From a virus: a DNA stretch of 22,559 nucleotides. Numbering within the stretch: position 1 is the stretch's first letter; each line of letters starts with the position of its first letter. Made by a program: the position numbers and the translations under genes. Shown here in pieces: positions 1 to 6,380 of the stretch. The notes beneath the pieces were generated by a model. The model was given only the letters and a program-made list of their open reading frames with translations. It had not been told where the DNA came from and made no database searches. The stretch covers positions 1 through 22,559 of the IMG/VR virus record IMGVR_UViG_3300032298_000771; one strand, written 5' to 3'.

Positions 1-569
1 ACCTCGGCGGCAATAGGCGCACGGGCATCGTTAAGTTCCGCAATGGACTTCTGCGACTGTAGTATTTCATTTTGAAGTCTAACACGCTCTTTCTGCTGGG
101 CTCTTCGCAAAGCCACAGCCTTGTCGGCACCTTTTTCATCTGTTGAGCGGCCCAATACCGAGTCCACTCCCTCATCCATCTGTTTAAGTGCCTTACGGTT
201 TGCTTCAATATTGTCCTTCTGGGATTGAATTTTTTCATCATATATCGCAATCTTGCTTTGTACATCTCCCGATACCAGACTTTGATCCGTGTGTGCTTTG
301 GATAAGAAACCAAAGATGCCCATTGATGTGATCACCATGAGCATGAACACTGCTGGCACCAAATAACACTTCATCAGCAGTCTACAACGGTGCCAGTATT
401 CATGCAACCATACTGTGACAGTGACCTTGGCCACTTCCAGGATACCACCCATGATTATGATGGGAATCACTGCTGATGCAAAAATAGCAGTAAGGCCCAG
501 GATACTGTACCAGGCCGCAACCACGCTCAATGAAAGAGCGGTTAATAGTGTAAAATAACTTAGAAACAT
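1..569 (-). CDS. Membrane and coiled-coil phage protein, partial
   Basis: This gene runs off the left edge of the window, so its C-terminus is missing; about 189 codons are visible. It starts at ATG 569, four bases after the stop of the 105-residue gene. Residues about 4-22 and 25-45 are strongly hydrophobic (MFLSYFTLLTALSLS..., then ILGLTAIFASAVIPIIIMGG), and a third hydrophobic stretch lies near residues 68-88. After that comes a long Gln/Lys/Glu/Ala-rich region with heptad-like spacing, consistent with a coiled coil facing cytoplasm or periplasm. I recognise the layout of three membrane segments followed by a coiled coil from T4-like phages of aquatic bacteria, where the function is unknown. 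No enzyme motif is visible. An AATAAATA stretch (575-582) lies just upstream but is too close to the ATG to be a good late promoter. Confidence 0.8.
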   Translation of the reverse strand, partial: MFLSYFTLLTALSLSVVAAWYSILGLTAIFASAVIPIIIMGGILEVAKVTVTVWLHEYWHRCRLLMKCYLVPAVFMLMVITSMGIFGFLSKAHTDQSLVSGDVQSKIAIYDEKIQSQKDNIEANRKALKQMDEGVDSVLGRSTDEKGADKAVALRRAQQKERVRLQNEILQSQKSIAELNDARAPIAAE

Positions 570-573
570 AGAT

Positions 574-891
574 TTATTTATTGGGTGTTATACGGACTGT
601 GACGGCTAGTTTAACAGCCAACCATGTGGCAATCTTCTCATCAGGCACATCAAACCAAACCCAGAGAGTCTTGCTGTCGTCCCAGATCAGGTTTTCTAAT
701 CGACGTCGAACATGATTTTGACCGCGCCAGTGGTTGGCACCAAACACTTGATTGAGTTCACGGATTACCGCATACCAGACTTTGATGTCACGCAGTTCCA
801 CTTTAATACGGTGCATGACCAAGGGCGTTGCTCTAAGAGAGTCAAGGGATTCAAACATACTCAACGCAGAGGTTTCAATTTCGACAGACAT
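574..891 (-). CDS. Small conserved-looking phage protein, 105 aa
   Basis: I do not recognise a function. I chose ATG 891 (MSVEIETSAL...) because it has a good GAAGGA ribosome binding site; an in-frame GTG at 906 would place that site inside the gene. The protein is Trp- and Arg-rich in the middle (residues about 40-80, with NHWRGQNHVRRR and TLWVWFDVPDE), has no signal peptide and no membrane segment, and looks like a small soluble domain. It is the first gene after a sigma70-like promoter and a 190-base structured leader, and it is followed after four bases by the membrane/coiled-coil gene, so the two probably share a transcript. Confidence 0.7.
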   Translation of the reverse strand: MSVEIETSALSMFESLDSLRATPLVMHRIKVELRDIKVWYAVIRELNQVFGANHWRGQNHVRRRLENLIWDDSKTLWVWFDVPDEKIATWLAVKLAVTVRITPNK

Positions 892-921
892 TGCTATCCT
901 TCTCACTGTTTTTATCTACAA

Positions 922-1010
922 GGCATACTCCCCAGGGTACCAGCCTGGGTTTTGACCTGTTGCCAGGTCTAGCCAGTGTCTCATCCTACGGGATTTATGT
1001 TTCTGATGCC
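922..1010 (-). promoter_or_regulatory. Candidate structured 5' leader RNA element
   Basis: Between the promoter at 1090-1118 and the start codon at 891 lies a leader of about 190 bases. On the transcribed strand it can form an outer stem GGCAU/AUGCC (1010-1006 with 926-922) enclosing three hairpins: AUCC-CGUA-GGAU (994-983), GACCUG-GCAA-CAGGUC with a GNRA-type loop (969-954), and CCCAGG-CUGGUAC-CCUGGG (949-931). The pairing is perfect in each stem, although the outer stem is 5 bp and the first hairpin only 4 bp. A multibranch fold of this kind fits a cis-regulatory RNA or a stable phage RNA. It matches no riboswitch or ribozyme consensus I can recall. The pairing is read directly; the function is inference. 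Confidence 0.45.
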
Positions 1011-1057
1011 ACGGCGCACGGCAGGACCGGTTGCAGATCTATTCCTACAGTGCCCAT
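995..1057 (-). CDS. Possible 20-aa leader peptide
   Basis: In the leader, ATG 1057 opens a 20-codon frame (MGTVGIDLQPVLPCAVASET) ending in TAA at 995-997. An unusually strong purine-rich site AGGGAGGTGGG (1065-1075) lies about 8 bases upstream, better than most ribosome binding sites in the window. An in-frame ATG at 1081 would sit almost on the predicted transcription start. The stop codon falls just before the first leader hairpin, and the frame covers one strand of the outer stem, so ribosome passage could alter folding. The peptide has no run of one amino acid as in classical attenuators. The purine stretch may instead be part of an RNA structure. Confidence 0.25.
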   Translation of the reverse strand: MGTVGIDLQPVLPCAVASET

Positions 1058-1089
1058 TAAACAACCCACCTCCCTGGTCATGCACAGTG

Positions 1090-1118
1090 ATTATACTGCA
1101 ACTGTCAGGCTTTGTCAA
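1090..1118 (-). promoter_or_regulatory. Sigma70-like promoter, TTGACA-17-TATAAT
   Basis: On the minus strand TTGACA (1118-1113) is followed after exactly 17 bases by TATAAT (1095-1090), a full consensus match. Transcription should start near 1083. The -35 box lies immediately beyond the stop codon of the 155-residue gene at 1105-1107, with that stop in the spacer. It would drive the structured leader and the genes at 891 and 569. Confidence 0.8.
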
Positions 1119-1572
1119 CTTGTTTTTTAGTTAATTCGCACACAAGGAGAAACTGCTCGTAGGCCAGTTTCACAGCAGGATTGGTCATGAGTTTATCTGC
1201 TTCCTCTTGCAAGGCCTGGACGCCGGCTTCGGCATGATCTCTGGCACTGCCCATACTCAGTGTGGCCAAGTCATCGCCAAACTCTTTGGCTAACTTTTTC
1301 CAGGCCCGTTGTTGTCCAGAAGTAATAGGAGTTCGCTGTGGACGCATTTCGCTGGCCTTGCTAATAGATCGACAGATAGCATCTTCAGCCACACGGCCAG
1401 CGGCAATCATTGCGGCGTAGTTGGGTTCGATGTTGTACCGGCGACTTTGGCCTCCTGGGTAGCACATCACAAGGTGTGTGCCCTTGGAGAAACTGTCCAA
1501 GTACTCACTATCATACTCACTCACAGGCACATATCTGCGTCCACGTTTTTCGTAGTAGATTTTCTTGGTCAT
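1105..1572 (-). CDS. Conserved T4-like phage protein, 155 aa
   Basis: I recognise the N-terminal text MTKKIYYEKRGRRYVPVSEY as a protein family common in T4-like phages of aquatic bacteria, of unknown function. ATG 1572 is preferred over an upstream in-frame start at 1608 because its ATGA overlaps the stop of the preceding gene and GGGAAG lies upstream. Residues 1-60 are basic and aromatic (YPGGQSRRYNI), the middle has SISKASEMRP, and residues about 95-150 look helical. There is no membrane segment or known catalytic motif. It is the last gene of the coupled ligase, cyclotransferase and 90-residue gene run; the next promoter begins in its stop region. Confidence 0.8.
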   Translation of the reverse strand: MTKKIYYEKRGRRYVPVSEYDSEYLDSFSKGTHLVMCYPGGQSRRYNIEPNYAAMIAAGRVAEDAICRSISKASEMRPQRTPITSGQQRAWKKLAKEFGDDLATLSMGSARDHAEAGVQALQEEADKLMTNPAVKLAYEQFLLVCELTKKQVDKA

Positions 1573-1841
1573 AGATGCACTTCCCAGGCACCTGTTTCTG
1601 GATTCCAATGACGAGTGTCGTATATCCGAAAGCTCATGCTACGACCCAACACGGCCAGTTCTACGGTTAGCCCTGCATGACTTTGTCGCCGAGTGTAACT
1701 GAATTCAAATCCAATCAGTGTGCGGGTTTGCAGTAGTTCTACTTCCCAGGCCTTGTGGTTGGTGATCAGCCCTGATCTGTTCCACAGATTGTCAAAGGAT
1801 CGACCCCAAGGATTGCTCAATCCAAAACTAAGATGAATCAT
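1569..1841 (-). CDS. Conserved T4-like phage protein, 90 aa
   Basis: This small protein (MIHLSFGLSNPWGRSF... RHWNPETGAWEVHL) resembles a family seen in T4-like phages with the pattern NPW..F..LWNR near the start and (F/Y)D.RHWN..(E/T)G.W near the end. The function is unknown. The middle has alternating hydrophobic residues (GFEFSYTRRQSHAGLTVELAV as seen at about residues 44-64), suggesting a small beta-sheet domain. The gene is coupled on both sides by four-base ATGA overlaps, so its expression should follow that of the ligase and cyclotransferase genes upstream. Confidence 0.8.
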   Translation of the reverse strand: MIHLSFGLSNPWGRSFDNLWNRSGLITNHKAWEVELLQTRTLIGFEFSYTRRQSHAGLTVELAVLGRSMSFRIYDTRHWNPETGAWEVHL

Positions 1842-2245
1842 GATAACTCCATTGTGGCAATCAGTTGGTCCACAGGCACACTGTTTTGTACGTAGCCTTC
1901 TGTGACCATGTTGTAGTAGTGACTGCTGGGAGATTGCTCAAATGATTGGTCCACCATTTGATATACCAAGGCAATGTCGCTACCGCGGTCGGTATGCACC
2001 AGCACCGAAAAACGAGTGTAGTGATAGGGATAGCCTTCCAGTGCATCCAAGGCCACTAGGTTGTCTTCTGTGATTTCCCACAGCACACCATAACAATAGT
2101 TTTCTACCGCAGGCTCAATGTCTGCAAAATGGCGGAACACCAAAGCATAGCCTTCAATCCATGCTGGACCCAGACAAACAGCACCCGGGCATCGGGCAGC
2201 CATTTGATCCAAGTTGGTGTTCATGCCATATGCAAAATATTTCAA
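1838..2245 (-). CDS. Gamma-glutamylcyclotransferase-like (AIG2/GGCT) protein
   Basis: The protein has the GGCT fold signatures: N-terminal YFAYGMNTNL (residues 3-12), the central YGVLWEIT (52-59) and LDALEGYP (66-73), with Glu70 in the position of the family's catalytic acid. Members of this family cyclise gamma-glutamyl groups, releasing 5-oxoproline from gamma-glutamyl amino acids, gamma-glutamylamines or glutathione derivatives; the substrate here cannot be read from the sequence. Length (135 aa) is normal for the small bacterial/phage type. The start is TTG at 2245: it overlaps the ligase stop as TTGA and has GGAG 9-10 bases upstream, and no other start would keep the YFAYG motif. Similar proteins occur in other T4-like phages without a known role. 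Confidence 0.85.
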   Translation of the reverse strand: MKYFAYGMNTNLDQMAARCPGAVCLGPAWIEGYALVFRHFADIEPAVENYCYGVLWEITEDNLVALDALEGYPYHYTRFSVLVHTDRGSDIALVYQMVDQSFEQSPSSHYYNMVTEGYVQNSVPVDQLIATMELS

Positions 2246-3630
2246 ACTTTTTCTCCGGCTTCAAAATCTCTAAAACGTAAAAATCTTGGGAATCTTAAAC
2301 TGTATGATCCGTCTTGGTTTTGCGTGACTGCATCAGCTTGGATCTCAACCAAGTGACCAAGAAGAAGATCCCGGCTGCGCCAATACTCATCCCTGTCGCC
2401 ATCAGACAAGCCGCTGCCAACATTAACACAGATATGTCTTCCATTGTCATCTCCTTCACAGATTATAGCACCCAACCGGCCCAGATTGCGACCAGTACCT
2501 TGTTCGAAACCCACAATGTTCAAGTCAACTGTGATTGTGGGTTTCCATTTCATCCACGAGTCAGTGCGTTTGCACAGGTACGGGGCATCCATGCTCTTGA
2601 TCATGATGCCTTCAAAGCCACCTTCCACAGCGGCTTCAGCATAGCGTTGCATGATGTCATGCCCTTCGGCTGTGTCCAAGTCCACATCCAGTCCATTCAT
2701 GATCTGCAAAGGACCATGTTCGGGCAATCGAGCACGAGCACGTTCCAAACTCTCAATTCGTTTGTGTTGTTGTGCGTTGAAGTGACCTTCTTGGAAACTG
2801 GCCAATGGCAACATGTCAAAGATATGATACGTCATGCCTGTGGTCACTGCGTTGCTTTTGCGATGTGCTTGCTTCATCAGCTTCTGAAAACTCTCGCCCA
2901 CAATCTCACCATCCAGCACTACACGTTGATGCACTCTGTGACCACTACCGTCGCCCAGCATGAACTTGGTGCTGTGTTGTTGAATAGCCTCTTCAATTTC
3001 GGGAAAGTTTTCAAACACCTTGCCATTGCGGCTGTACAAGGTAACCGAGCCATCGTCAATCACTGCCAGCACACGCACACCGTCCAGTTTGCACTCCAAG
3101 CGTTTGATGCCTTTCAACTTCTTGGGCTGGTCTGTTGAATCTTGTGCTAACTGGCAAGTGAACACCGGAATACGCCACTCAGTCTTGCCCAGAACTTTGT
3201 TCAAGGTCTTTTCACTGATGCCGCACCGCAGGTCTTTGATTATGACACGCCTACAAAGATTGTTCCATTCCAAACTGTCAAAGCGTTTCATTGTTTCCAG
3301 GATAGCATCTCTAGCACGATGCCCTGAGAATGATCGTGTGCGCAGGCCTTCCAACAAGCCCCAGAACACAGGCCAGGGATTTTCCGCATGCTCAATGCCC
3401 TCGCTCTCAGGCACCTGCTTGACATGGAATGTATAGTAGGGATTGTAGGCTTGGTAGCAGTTGAACAAAAAACACTGTGCGTTGGCACTGCCCAGTTTTG
3501 CTGCCATTAGTGCTTTTTCAATCACTCGTTCTTTGTGCAAGCGACTGTCGGAACTTTCAAGGTCTCTTATCCAATCGGCTGCCACAGTGATACCGTTGAA
3601 TTGTTTGTGTGTGAAGTCAATGCCATTCAT
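2242..3630 (-). CDS. ATP-dependent DNA ligase (T4 gp30-like)
   Basis: This enzyme seals nicks in phage DNA during replication and repair. The nucleotidyltransferase motif I is ECKLDGVRV (residues 179-187) with Lys181 as the likely AMP-accepting lysine. Other motifs follow in order: VLDGEIVGE (motif III/IIIa region, about 263-271), GFEGIMIKS (motif IV, about 338-346) and DSWMKWKP (motif V, about 357-364), then an OB-fold C-terminal domain. Residues 1-160 form the all-helical N-terminal domain typical of T4-type ligases. At 462 aa it is close to T4 gp30 (487 aa). The gene begins 38 bases below a TTGACC-17-TATAAT promoter and heads a four-gene translationally coupled run. Confidence 0.95.
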   Translation of the reverse strand: MNGIDFTHKQFNGITVAADWIRDLESSDSRLHKERVIEKALMAAKLGSANAQCFLFNCYQAYNPYYTFHVKQVPESEGIEHAENPWPVFWGLLEGLRTRSFSGHRARDAILETMKRFDSLEWNNLCRRVIIKDLRCGISEKTLNKVLGKTEWRIPVFTCQLAQDSTDQPKKLKGIKRLECKLDGVRVLAVIDDGSVTLYSRNGKVFENFPEIEEAIQQHSTKFMLGDGSGHRVHQRVVLDGEIVGESFQKLMKQAHRKSNAVTTGMTYHIFDMLPLASFQEGHFNAQQHKRIESLERARARLPEHGPLQIMNGLDVDLDTAEGHDIMQRYAEAAVEGGFEGIMIKSMDAPYLCKRTDSWMKWKPTITVDLNIVGFEQGTGRNLGRLGAIICEGDDNGRHICVNVGSGLSDGDRDEYWRSRDLLLGHLVEIQADAVTQNQDGSYSLRFPRFLRFRDFEAGEKV

Positions 3631-3667
3631 ATATTTACATGCCTTTGAGTTGTTGCATCATGTTTAT

Positions 3668-3696
3668 ATTATAACATTTTAAGAATTATTGGTCAA
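3668..3696 (-). promoter_or_regulatory. Sigma70-like promoter for the ligase operon
   Basis: TTGACC (3696-3691) and TATAAT (3673-3668) are separated by 17 bases, with an extended -10 (TGTTATAAT). The -35 box lies inside the last codons of the upstream radical SAM gene (its last residues and TAA run through TTGACCAATAA). The spacer start AATAATT is shared with the promoter at 6322-6350. Confidence 0.8.
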
Positions 3697-5209
3697 TGAG
3701 TTTTCTACATGCTTCCAGTTCGGGAATGTAGTCCCTTAACCGTACATTTCGGGCGCGATCAAGTTGATCATTGTAGTCAAAGAATGCTCGAAGATCTTGT
3801 AAATTACATTCTGGATCAGTTGAATAATAATTCAGCAAAGAATCAATTGAAGTACGATTGCTTTTTCCATCTATATAATAAGTTTTTGTTTGTTGACAAC
3901 GAGTCATTGACTCCACAACCAATTTGGAGTTAGGATGGTTGTATGCTGATTGCATACCAACGTGATTAATTTGTAAGTAAATTCCTGCATGTGGAAATTC
4001 TTGATCAAGAAATTCATATAATAAATGCAAATTAGTGACATTGTATATTCCAGGAACACAATTAATTGAAATTGTGTGTCCTTGATCTTTTAAAATATGT
4101 GCGTTCTCTATCACAGTATTCCAACTAGATCCCCATCTCCAGTAATCGTTTATTTTTCCATATCCATCCAGACTAACTGAAAAATTCATATTGGTAAAAT
4201 GGTTGGATAGTTTTAAGAACTTAGAACTCAATTTGGCAGCATTTGTTCCAAGAGTAAAATCAAAATCAGTTTGTTTTAGAGAAATACATTGCTCCATAAA
4301 CGACAAAACTTCTGACATCACTGTGGGCTCGCCGCCAGTGAGGTACACTCGTGTAGTCGGAGTCAATTTATCTATGTCCACATGAGCCAAACTTGAATAT
4401 TTGAAAGTTTGCATGTCAGCGTTGGGGTATTCAATTTTGAATTTTTTGTATTCTTGATCTATTAAATGACTATGCTCCGGTTTGCATGAACGACACATCA
4501 AATTACACTTGTTACTCAGGCGTATTTCATAATAATAAGGACGGTCAATTTTGTGAAGATCTTCTATGCTAGAGATATTTAATTTGGATAGCCACTCTTT
4601 GGTTTCAAATTGTCGATAACTTTCAATGCCTTTTCTTTCATAATTGTAGCAGTACTCACAATGGTCAGGCAACATTTTTCCAGCCAACATGTCCTGTCTA
4701 ATTTTTGTATAGTTGGAATCTGTTTTCCAGTCCTTTAATTCTTTAATTGTTGTGACTTTTTTTAGAGATCTGGCACAAACATTAAGGTGCCCTTGTTCTT
4801 CTATTAAGTTTATCCAAGGGTAGATGCAAAAACTTTTATTGTCCTCGAGCATCTGAGAAAATGTCAGATATTGTTTGATGTTGTCATTGTGTTGATAAAC
4901 TGTATCATACCCTAGTTGTTCTAACTCTAACATAATTTTGTAAGTAGACAACATGGGTTTCCAATGACTCCATTGGGAGGCTGGTTGATCAAAAAATATT
5001 ATTTGATTAAAACATTTTGCTAGTTCGACTATGTTGCCAAAAGGTAAATCTAATATAGTGGTATGATAATAACCGTGATGTATGGGCACCAAAGTAGAAT
5101 CTGTTATCAACCCATGATTGACCGTGTTGTTTTCCTTTGCCAATCTAGTAGTACGATGATCTGTGTCTTCGTCGTTGTTACCCAAGCATAAAATCTTTTT
5201 ATCAAACAT
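3686..5209 (-). CDS. Radical SAM protein with N-terminal twitch/SPASM-like cysteines
   Basis: The radical SAM cluster motif is CNLMCRSC (Cys235, 239, 242 from ATG 5209), followed by the GGEP motif (YLTGGEP) and NINFSVSLDG-like strands of the TIM barrel. Upstream, Cys128 (FCIYPW), Cys145, and Cys184/187 (HCEYC) form a SPASM/twitch-like set that could bind an extra Fe-S cluster; in most enzymes this domain is C-terminal. Residues 1-110 (KILCLGNNDEDTD..., FFDQP) form a further N-terminal domain that I recall from other T4-like phages. Substrate unknown. ATG 5209 is preferred to GTG 5233, which would overlap the previous gene. The gene is AT-rich (17/60 GC in 4021-4080) unlike its neighbours. Confidence 0.85.
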   Translation of the reverse strand: MFDKKILCLGNNDEDTDHRTTRLAKENNTVNHGLITDSTLVPIHHGYYHTTILDLPFGNIVELAKCFNQIIFFDQPASQWSHWKPMLSTYKIMLELEQLGYDTVYQHNDNIKQYLTFSQMLEDNKSFCIYPWINLIEEQGHLNVCARSLKKVTTIKELKDWKTDSNYTKIRQDMLAGKMLPDHCEYCYNYERKGIESYRQFETKEWLSKLNISSIEDLHKIDRPYYYEIRLSNKCNLMCRSCKPEHSHLIDQEYKKFKIEYPNADMQTFKYSSLAHVDIDKLTPTTRVYLTGGEPTVMSEVLSFMEQCISLKQTDFDFTLGTNAAKLSSKFLKLSNHFTNMNFSVSLDGYGKINDYWRWGSSWNTVIENAHILKDQGHTISINCVPGIYNVTNLHLLYEFLDQEFPHAGIYLQINHVGMQSAYNHPNSKLVVESMTRCQQTKTYYIDGKSNRTSIDSLLNYYSTDPECNLQDLRAFFDYNDQLDRARNVRLRDYIPELEACRKLIDQ

Positions 5210-5226
5210 TGGGTACTTATTGGCAC

Positions 5227-5652
5227 TTACCACGAACTATTGTAAAACACTTTGAGTCCCAAGAACATTTCTGCACGGGCTTCCTGGATAAACTTCAAAT
5301 CGCTGGGCTTGTAGTAATCATCAGCACCGTCCCCAAAGAAGAAACCAGACGTTGCGGGCAGTTGATCGTTTTGTACTGCATACTCCAAGTTGTCCAGGTC
5401 CTCATACGTGAGTTCAAGTTCAACACCGTTGAAGTTGTCTGTTTCTCGTAGTTCATTGCCTTCACGTTGAAGCCACAGTTGTGCCATCCAGCCATGCAGG
5501 TTAGGATGCTTGCGCCAGTAGGCCAGTTCACGTGGGCGGTTGACATTGGGGTTGCGATGTTCTTTATGATCTGGATCCCACTCTGACCCTTCGTAAAATT
5601 CTGCTTGCTGGCCTGCCTTTGCGGCCACGTATGCGTACATGTCTAGTCCCAT
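5227..5652 (-). CDS. MGLDMY-family conserved phage protein, 141 aa
   Basis: The N-terminus MGLDMYAYVA and the internal AYWRKHPNLHGWM are hallmarks of a family widespread in phages and prophages, sometimes misannotated as phosphoglycerate kinase; the true function is unknown. I chose ATG 5652 because the family always begins at this MGLDMY and because TAATATG joins it to the 41-residue gene with GGGGG just upstream; an in-frame ATG at 5688 would add 12 residues of unrelated sequence. The C-terminal half (ELELTYEDLDNLEYAVQNDQ) is acidic and likely helical. No membrane segment. The protein is probably cytoplasmic and lies just before the second radical SAM gene, though no functional link can be read. 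Confidence 0.85.
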   Translation of the reverse strand: MGLDMYAYVAAKAGQQAEFYEGSEWDPDHKEHRNPNVNRPRELAYWRKHPNLHGWMAQLWLQREGNELRETDNFNGVELELTYEDLDNLEYAVQNDQLPATSGFFFGDGADDYYKPSDLKFIQEARAEMFLGLKVFYNSSW

Positions 5653-5653
5653 A

Positions 5654-5779
5654 TTACCCCCAAATACTTTGAACAATGGCTTGCACAAACACCGCCATAC
5701 TCACAAAGAATATTGCGGGTTGAAGAACAATGAACCATAAAAATTGTAAAATAAAATCTGGATTTAAATATTGTTTCAT
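5654..5779 (-). CDS. Small single-span membrane protein, 41 aa
   Basis: A short open frame from ATG 5779 to TAA 5654 encodes MKQYLNPDFILQFLWFIVLQ followed by PAIFFVSMAVFVQAIVQSIWG. Residues about 9-36 are almost entirely hydrophobic and could span the membrane once or twice as a hairpin broken at Pro21. The frame fills the gap exactly between the 72-residue gene (12 bases upstream) and the MGLDMY gene (TAATATG junction), which supports it being real. The ribosome binding site is weak (GACAGAGAC). There is no evidence that it is a holin, but size and hydrophobicity would allow a small membrane regulator or toxin-like peptide. Confidence 0.65.
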   Translation of the reverse strand: MKQYLNPDFILQFLWFIVLQPAIFFVSMAVFVQAIVQSIWG

Positions 5780-5791
5780 TGTTTGTCTCTG

Positions 5792-6010
5792 TCAATCAAG
5801 TGGAACATTTTTCATTGGCTCGGTGCCCATCCAGTGTGCCTGCGTGACACACACGCCTCGGTACTGTACACCCATTGGGTGCTCGCCTTTTTTGGGCAGT
5901 GTTTTGATTGCTCGTTCGCATGCAGTTTTGGTGGGCATGGTCACAGGCACTTTGTCCATGAAGTTACCACCAGGGCTGATAAAGGCCACAAGTAAGATCC
6001 ATTCATTCAT
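5792..6010 (-). CDS. Small phage protein with hydrophobic N-terminus, 72 aa
   Basis: ATG 6010 is chosen because GGAGG lies seven bases upstream and the TAATG junction overlaps the previous stop; an upstream start at 6046 would lose this site. The protein begins MNEWILLVAFISPGG, a hydrophobic segment that could be a weak signal or membrane anchor, then has a basic centre (PTKTACERAIKTLPKKGEHP) and GVCVTQAHWMG with the second cysteine. The two-cysteine pattern (residues about 32 and 53) could form a disulfide if exported. Similar short phage proteins with VCV.QAHW near the end are familiar but uncharacterised. Confidence 0.7.
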   Translation of the reverse strand: MNEWILLVAFISPGGNFMDKVPVTMPTKTACERAIKTLPKKGEHPMGVQYRGVCVTQAHWMGTEPMKNVPLD

Positions 6011-6291
6011 TATGCGGCCTCCAACATGTTGGCTGGCACCTTCCACAGCGTCACACCGTCTTTGACTGTGACATACTTGATGGCAACCTTTGTGACTGTG
6101 CCAGTTACTGTGACACCACGTTTGATGCTGTGAAACTTTACTGTGTCACCTTTGGTGAATGAGCGGATCTTTACCGCACGAAGCTGGGCACGAGCATACT
6201 GTACCGCATCATTGATGCTGTTGAGTTGTTCGTTTGTAAAATTGCTGAACATGATAGAAGTGTTGACTTCTTGAATTGTTGCGTATGTCAT
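6010..6291 (-). CDS. Small phage protein with SH3/KOW-like C-terminal domain, 93 aa
   Basis: The N-terminal half is helical (NFTNEQLNSINDAVQYARAQL). The C-terminal half has the pattern KGDTVKFHS...GVTVTGTVTKVAIKYVTVK...WKVPANML, alternating hydrophobic strands typical of a small SH3-like barrel; I recognise this layout from many uncharacterised proteins of T4-like phages. A nucleic-acid or protein-binding role is possible but not shown. The gene has an AAAAGGAGCC ribosome binding site and follows the promoter at 6322-6350, and it starts the run 93 aa, 72 aa, 41 aa, MGLDMY, radical SAM. Confidence 0.8.
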   Translation of the reverse strand: MTYATIQEVNTSIMFSNFTNEQLNSINDAVQYARAQLRAVKIRSFTKGDTVKFHSIKRGVTVTGTVTKVAIKYVTVKDGVTLWKVPANMLEAA

Positions 6292-6295
6292 TTCG

Positions 6296-6379
6296 GGCTC
6301 CTTTTGTTACAATATGTCCATATTATAGCATTTTGGCAATTATTGGTCAACCACCAAAACTGTAATACTCAAGTATTAC
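6296..6379 (-). repeat. Gene-boundary cassette, copy A
   Basis: This stretch matches 6655-6738 with at most short indels. Both contain, in transcription order, a hairpin overlapping the upstream stop codon, TTTTGGTGG, TTGACC-17-TATAAT, and an AGGAGCC ribosome binding site. The core GGTTGACC and GCTATAATAT is identical in both. Confidence 0.75.
6322..6350 (-). promoter_or_regulatory. Sigma70-like promoter, TTGACC-17-TATAAT
   Basis: TTGACC (6350-6345) and TATAAT (6327-6322) are 17 bases apart, with an extended -10 (TGCTATAAT). The predicted start near 6315 leaves a leader of about 24 bases carrying the AAGGAGCC site of the 93-residue gene. It lies inside boundary cassette A. Confidence 0.85.
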
Positions 6380-6380
6380 A
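6361..6380 (-). terminator. Weak hairpin terminator, cassette A
   Basis: TGTAATAC-TTGA-GTATTACA forms a perfect 8-bp stem with a four-base loop on the transcribed strand, followed by GTTTT. The stop codon of the 91-residue gene is within the stem. The stem is AT-rich and the T run short, so termination may be inefficient. Confidence 0.45.

Noticed and set aside
575-582. AATAAATA late-promoter-like sequence
   Set aside because: The expected transcription start would fall on the start codon of the membrane protein, leaving no leader.
954-997. Cobalamin riboswitch (AAAUCC, ACACUGG and AGACCUG fragments)
   Set aside because: The order and spacing of the conserved blocks do not match, the GCCACUG box is not intact, and downstream genes are not B12-related.
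960-1010. Hammerhead ribozyme (GAAAC and GAUGAG present in the leader)
   Set aside because: The essential CUGANGA core is not present (AGGAUGA instead) and the stems do not arrange as in a hammerhead.
2314-3138. Plus-strand open frame of 274 codons
   Set aside because: It lies fully inside the clearly identified DNA ligase on the other strand, has Cys/His/Gln-rich text typical of an antisense shadow, and no ribosome binding site.
5767-5795. Possible promoter TTGACA with weak AATATT box
   Set aside because: Only four of six -10 bases match, and the box would lie inside the 41-residue gene.
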